NCBI RefSeq assembly: GCF_011927905.1
Contig: NZ_JAATJL010000001.1
Coordinates: 3,224,001-3,288,000, forward strand
DNA: 64,000 nt
From: Arthrobacter pigmenti
GTDB taxonomy: Bacteria; Actinomycetota; Actinomycetes; Actinomycetales; Micrococcaceae
Direction of reading: 5' to 3'
This document shows positions 60,470 to 64,000 of this stretch, in pieces. A model generated the notes under the pieces. It saw nothing but the letters and a program-made list of their open reading frames with translations. It was not told the origin of the DNA and searched no databases. The translations under genes were made by a program, and so were the position numbers. Position 1 is the stretch's first letter. Every line of letters starts with the position of its first letter.

Positions 60470-61854
60470 TGGACCCGAGCGACCTGCGGGAGATCGACCT
60501 CTTCACCGGACTCAGTGACGAACAGCTGGCCGAACTCATCGAAGCAGGTGACGAGGTTCCCGTGAAACCCGCCATCAACCTCTTCGAGGAGGGTGAACCA
60601 GCGGACTACTGGTGGGTACTCATCGACGGCAGCCTTCAGCTGGTCCGGCACGTGGGACGGGAGGATAGCGTCGTCGGGACCATGGATGTGCCGGGGCGTT
60701 GGGCTGGAGGTTTCCGCGCCTGGGATCCGGCCAGCGTGTACCTTGCCACCGGCCGGGGAAGGACGCCTGGCCGGGTGCTCCGGGTCCCCGCCACAGCCCT
60801 GCGAGAGCTGTTCGGGAAGTGGTTTCCGTTCGGCGTGCATTTCATCGAAGGCTTGTACGGGACGGCCCGGCGCATCGAATCCACCGTGCGCCAGCGGGAG
60901 GCCCTGGCAACGCTCGGCACACTTTCGGCGGGCCTCGCGCACGAGATCAACAATCCCGCAGCCGCCGCGAGCCGGGCCGTCGACGCCCTCGAGGACGCAT
61001 CGGGATCCCTGCTCGCCTCCGTGGGGCGCCTCACCCGCACCGGCATCACTCCGGTCCAATTTGCTGATCTGGAAGCCCTACGGCGGGAGATAACGACGAC
61101 GACGGCCGTTCCTGACGCAATCACGCTCGCCGATCAGGAGGATCTCCTCATTGACTGGCTGTCGGAGCGGCAGGTCGAGCGCGACTGGCTCATCGGTCCA
61201 ACTCTGGCCGCAGCGGGTGTTGACCTGGATTGGTGCGGTCGAGCCGAGGCCTTGTTCGAAGGGCCGGCGTTGGACCCTGCACTGGAGTGGGTAGCCGCCA
61301 CCGTGTCCATGGAAAGATTGCTCGCTGAGGTACGGGAGTCCACCAGGAGGGTCTCGGAACTTGTTGCGGCCGTGAAGTCCTACTCTCAGATGGACCGGGG
61401 CTCCCGCCAGACCATCGACGTGGTTGAGGGACTCGAAAGCACGCTGGTGATGCTTGGGCACAAGCTTCGCGGCGGCGTGGAAATCGTGCGCGAGTACAGT
61501 GACGACGTTCCCCGCATCGACGCCTACCCGGGCGAACTGAATCAGGTGTGGACCAACCTGATCGACAACGCCGTGGACGCGATGGACGGCGTCGGCACCC
61601 TGCGCGTAGCCACCCGGGCCGAGGGAGCGGAAGTGTCGGTCGAAATAGGTGACACCGGACCGGGGTTAGCGCCCTCGGTGTCGAAGCGGGCCTTCGAGGC
61701 GTTCTATACAACCAAGGACGTCGGCAAGGGAACTGGGTTGGGACTCGACATTGCCCGGCGAATTGTTGTCGAAAGGCATGGTGGGACCATCGACTTCGAA
61801 TCCGTCCCGGGCAACACTGTCTTCCGGGTGCGGCTCCCGCTCGTCCAGTCCTGA
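60469..61854 (+). CDS. Histidine kinase with cyclic-nucleotide-binding-like sensor
   Basis: 461 residues. Cyclic-nucleotide-binding-type domain (about 8-125; DLFTGLSDEQLAELIEAG, FEEGEPADYWWVLIDGSLQL), then the dimerisation/phosphoacceptor helix GLAHEINNPAAAA (His about 157), a long helical spacer, and an HATPase domain with NAVDAMDG (N box), GDTGPGL (G1) and GTGLGLDIARRI (G2). No membrane helix, so it is cytoplasmic. Its gene overlaps the receiver/TrxR gene, which is its likely partner. Confidence 0.93.
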   Translation: MDPSDLREIDLFTGLSDEQLAELIEAGDEVPVKPAINLFEEGEPADYWWVLIDGSLQLVRHVGREDSVVGTMDVPGRWAGGFRAWDPASVYLATGRGRTPGRVLRVPATALRELFGKWFPFGVHFIEGLYGTARRIESTVRQREALATLGTLSAGLAHEINNPAAAASRAVDALEDASGSLLASVGRLTRTGITPVQFADLEALRREITTTTAVPDAITLADQEDLLIDWLSERQVERDWLIGPTLAAAGVDLDWCGRAEALFEGPALDPALEWVAATVSMERLLAEVRESTRRVSELVAAVKSYSQMDRGSRQTIDVVEGLESTLVMLGHKLRGGVEIVREYSDDVPRIDAYPGELNQVWTNLIDNAVDAMDGVGTLRVATRAEGAEVSVEIGDTGPGLAPSVSKRAFEAFYTTKDVGKGTGLGLDIARRIVVERHGGTIDFESVPGNTVFRVRLPLVQS

Positions 61855-61901
61855 ACTTCGCTGTTGCGCGGTCCTTCGGGAACTTCAATCCGCGCCTGGA
61901 T

Positions 61902-62314
61902 CTACCGGATTTCGTTCCCCGGATTCGCCCGGTCATAGTCCTCGCGTGAATCGCCAATGGCGTCCTTGTGTGCCAGGGACCAGTCCGCCAGTTGCTTGAC
62001 CAGGTGGGTCAGGCTCGCCCCACGATCGGTGAGGTCGTAGGTGACCTGCGGGGGAACCGCCGCGAGCACGGTTCGCGTGATCAGTCCGTCTCGTTCCAAC
62101 CGGCGCACCGTGAGCGTCAGCATCCGCTGGGAGATCCCCTCAACGGCCCGCTGCAGTTCGCGAAATCTTCTGGGACCTGACGCCAGCTCGACGATTACCA
62201 ACACCGACCACTTATCTCCGATGCGGTCCAATACATCGCGAATACCGCAATCAGCGTGTTCCGCTTTGCCGCAGGCTCCAGTCCAAGGGTTACCCCGATG
62301 TGACCGACTGACAT
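61902..62314 (-). pseudogene. HxlR-family regulator, apparently frameshifted near the N-terminus
   Basis: The conserved HxlR body reads CGIRDVLDRIGDKWSVLVIVELASGPRRFRELQRAVEGISQRMLTLTVRRLERDGL through a stop at 61902. That frame has no ATG or GTG upstream; the first in-frame start is TTG 62231, inside the conserved helix and after the sensor-type Cys. A perfect AAGGAGG followed by ATG exists at 62314 but in a frame offset by one base. A single-base deletion between 62250 and 62310 would explain this. A functional shorter form or sequencing error remains possible. Confidence 0.6.
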
Positions 62315-62344
62315 CAAAGTGCCTCCTTGTGGACCCTCCAGCTG

Positions 62345-62368
62345 GTTACTCAGGATGAGTCTAGTAAC
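62345..62368. promoter_or_regulatory. QorR-type operator in the divergent promoter
   Basis: GTTACT (62345-62350) and AGTAAC (62363-62368) form a perfect inverted repeat between the HxlR-like gene and the reductase gene. Sites of this kind are bound by QorR-like HxlR regulators. Confidence 0.5.
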
Positions 62369-62391
62369 TGATTAGAACCTTCAGGAGAAAC

Positions 62392-63204
62392 ATGATTTTG
62401 GTAACCGGTGTCTCAGGCCAGCTGGGTGCCGCTGTCTTTGCGCACCTCACAAAGCTAGGCGCCGACGTCGTTGGCGGCACCCGCCGGAGTGCTGATGTCC
62501 CGGACACAAGGCAGATTGATTTCGACGACGATGCCACCCTCCACTTCGAAGACGTCGACACGCTGGTCTTCATTTCCGCGGGCGCCGACGAGGACGACAC
62601 CGTCATCGAACGCCATCGACGGGTCATCGATGCGGCGGAACGCGATGGTGTGGAGCACATCACCTATACCAGCCTCGCCACGGGAGGTGACCACCTTGCG
62701 TTCGCGTTGGCCCACCGCTGGACTGAGCGGCGGCTGATGGCCGGGTCGACCCCGTGGACCATCCTGCGCAATGGGCTGTACGCAGAACTTGTGGGACACC
62801 TTCTTACCCCGAACGACGACGGCGTCATCACTGCGCCATTCGGAGAGGCGCCGATTGCCGCCGTGGCCAGGCAGGATCTTGCCGAAGCAGCGGCTTTGGT
62901 TGCGCTTGCGCCCGCGCGGCACAGCGGCCGCACCTATAACCTCGTAGGCGCCCGCCCGTTTTCTGCCGGCGATGTCGCGGGGATCATAGGGGCAACGTAT
63001 CGGCCGGCGTCCCTCAAGGATCTTCGAGCCGAACTGGCTGACGTGGAGCTACTCCCGTTTCAGCCAGCCATGCTTCACTCCATCCACAGCGCCGCGACAC
63101 ATGGATTCCTACGGGAGCCGGGAACGGACCTGGCGAAGGTACTCGGTCGTGTGCCAACCGAGCCGCTCCCGGTGGCCGCTGCTGTTGCGCGACGGGGCGA
63201 ATAG
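62392..63204 (+). CDS. NmrA/QorB-like NAD(P)-binding reductase
   Basis: 270 residues; AGGAG lies before the ATG. The Rossmann motif MILVTGVSGQLGAAVFAHL (extended SDR/NmrA type), TLVFISAGADED, YTSLATGGDHLAFALAHRWTERRLMAGSTPWTILRNGLYAEL are typical of QorB/YtfG-like quinone or NAD(P)H-sensing proteins. It is divergent from an HxlR-type gene, the known QorR-QorB layout, which responds to disulfide or quinone stress. Confidence 0.9.
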   Translation: MILVTGVSGQLGAAVFAHLTKLGADVVGGTRRSADVPDTRQIDFDDDATLHFEDVDTLVFISAGADEDDTVIERHRRVIDAAERDGVEHITYTSLATGGDHLAFALAHRWTERRLMAGSTPWTILRNGLYAELVGHLLTPNDDGVITAPFGEAPIAAVARQDLAEAAALVALAPARHSGRTYNLVGARPFSAGDVAGIIGATYRPASLKDLRAELADVELLPFQPAMLHSIHSAATHGFLREPGTDLAKVLGRVPTEPLPVAAAVARRGE

Positions 63205-63262
63205 CAGGCTTGAGGTCCGCCGCGCGATTCGCCAGGCAGGAACCTGTGTCTCTCTCAGAAAA

Positions 63263-63325
63263 CGACTGCAGCGCTCTCAACGCATGCAATGCCTGCAGTG
63301 CGGGCGTTCGCTGAAACACCTATGG
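63263..63325. repeat. Degenerate GCATGC-centred intergenic element, copy C
   Basis: CGACTGCAGC, then ACGCATGCAATGCCTGCAGTG and ACACCTATGGG, in the same order as copy A (CGACTGCACC, GCATGCGTTGCCTGCAGTG, ACATACCCC). Confidence 0.4.
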
Positions 63326-63366
63326 GAGTGCCCGAAGCGTCATTCAGGAGCAAGTAGGCTGAAACG

Positions 63367-64000
63367 GTGACGACTGCCGATGTGAGCCACGCCTACTCAC
63401 AGCGCGCGGATGAGTACGTTGCCGCCGTCGGACACATCGAGGCAGTCCATCCCGCTGATCTGGAGCTTGTCCGCGAATGGGCAGCCGGCCTGGAAGGCGA
63501 ACTGATTGACGCCGGATGCGGTCCTGGACACTGGACGAGCTTCCTTCAGGATCATGGCGCGTCGGTTGAGGGTGTCGACCTGGTACCGACATTCATTTCG
63601 CAAGCGAAAGCACGCTACCCGGGTGTTCCTTTCAGGGTGGGTACGCTTGATGACCTGAAAGCTCCCGACGCGTCGCTTGGCGGCATCCTCGCCTGGTATT
63701 CCATCATCCACATGACTCCTGCGGAGGTGGCCGCAGCACTACGCGAATTCGCGCGATGTGTGTGGCCGGGCGGCGGACTGCTCCTAGGTTTCTTCGAAGG
63801 GCTGCAGCTAGAGAGCTTTCCCCACGCTGTTGTCCCGGCGTACTACTGGCCCATTGAGGAGTTGTCCCGTCGCCTGAGTGCCGCCGGGTTTGAGACGGTC
63901 GAAACTCATTCGCGGGTTGGTCCTGGGCATCGCCCGCACGGAGCTATTGCCGCCCGACGCTTTGACCACTCACAGAAGGATGAGAACGCCCATGCCAGTT
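63367..64000 (+). CDS. Class I SAM-dependent methyltransferase (C-terminus beyond window)
   Basis: About 211 residues visible from GTG 63367. SAM motif I ELIDAGCGPGHWTSFLQDHG (about 46-65), the acidic loop VEGVDLVPTFISQAKAR, and motif II/III LGGILAWYSIIHMTPAEV and FARCVWPGGGLLLGFFEG show a UbiE/Methyltransf_11-type small-molecule methyltransferase. Substrate unknown. The frame is open at the window edge. Confidence 0.9.
   Translation, partial: MTTADVSHAYSQRADEYVAAVGHIEAVHPADLELVREWAAGLEGELIDAGCGPGHWTSFLQDHGASVEGVDLVPTFISQAKARYPGVPFRVGTLDDLKAPDASLGGILAWYSIIHMTPAEVAAALREFARCVWPGGGLLLGFFEGLQLESFPHAVVPAYYWPIEELSRRLSAAGFETVETHSRVGPGHRPHGAIAARRFDHSQKDENAHAS

Overview
The window is about 64 kb of high-GC DNA with dense, mostly intact genes. 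Gene content (TipA-type MerR regulator, DUF222/HNH protein, actinobacterial RecQ, HelR with a rifamycin-associated element, LacI-controlled sugar ABC operon) points to an actinobacterial chromosome, most likely a Micrococcaceae member such as Arthrobacter. This assignment rests on gene content and style only. No rRNA, tRNA, CRISPR array, transposase or prophage gene was seen.

Layout. 1-2.6 kb: partial cysteine desulfhydrase (cds1-like), TipA-like MerR regulator with its own operator, a nucleoside deaminase and a membrane protein. 2.9-11 kb: housekeeping-type genes (DUF2975-like and AI-2E membrane proteins, RecQ helicase, AAA+ ATPase, hydrolase). 11-17.8 kb: LysR/LysE pair, a lipoprotein, a large secreted metallophosphoesterase with a possible PHO box, hydrolase and reductase genes. 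18-19.7 kb: DUF222/HNH protein. 20.6-27.5 kb: a six-gene sugar operon on the minus strand (binding protein, two permeases, GH1 beta-glucosidase, LacI regulator, Gfo/Idh/MocA oxidoreductase) with two LacI-type operators flanking a clear promoter. 27.8-31.2 kb: DUF808 protein and GH35 beta-galactosidase. 31.4-34.4 kb: three tandem two-helix mini membrane proteins, a GrpB fusion protein, a broken P-loop kinase gene and a GNAT.

34.5-44.1 kb is a defence island: a divergent membrane protein, then hsdM-hsdS-mrr, a HTH-antitoxin/PIN-toxin pair and hsdR, all in one direction. A perfect 17-bp hairpin spans the toxin start codon. 44.2-50.9 kb: LolA-like protein with an ABC exporter, a winged-helix protein fused to a pullulanase-like domain, then a guanine-deaminase-like enzyme with an AzgA-type purine permease.

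51-58.6 kb, minus strand: helR, preceded by a near-perfect rifamycin-associated element, and the xdhA-xdhB-xdhC xanthine dehydrogenase cluster. With the deaminase and permease just upstream, this forms a purine-salvage/degradation neighbourhood. 58.8-61.9 kb: a fused receiver/thioredoxin-reductase-like protein overlapping a cyclic-nucleotide-domain histidine kinase, a probable redox signalling pair. 61.9-64 kb: an apparently frameshifted HxlR regulator divergent from a QorB-like reductase, and a partial methyltransferase.

Strongest findings: the RAE/helR module, the hairpin over the PIN toxin start, the composite restriction island, nested REP-like inverted repeats at 51.45 kb, a 19-bp inverted repeat at 51.0 kb, two reading-frame lesions, and a GCCGTCGTCG word that recurs in all reading frames and in terminators.
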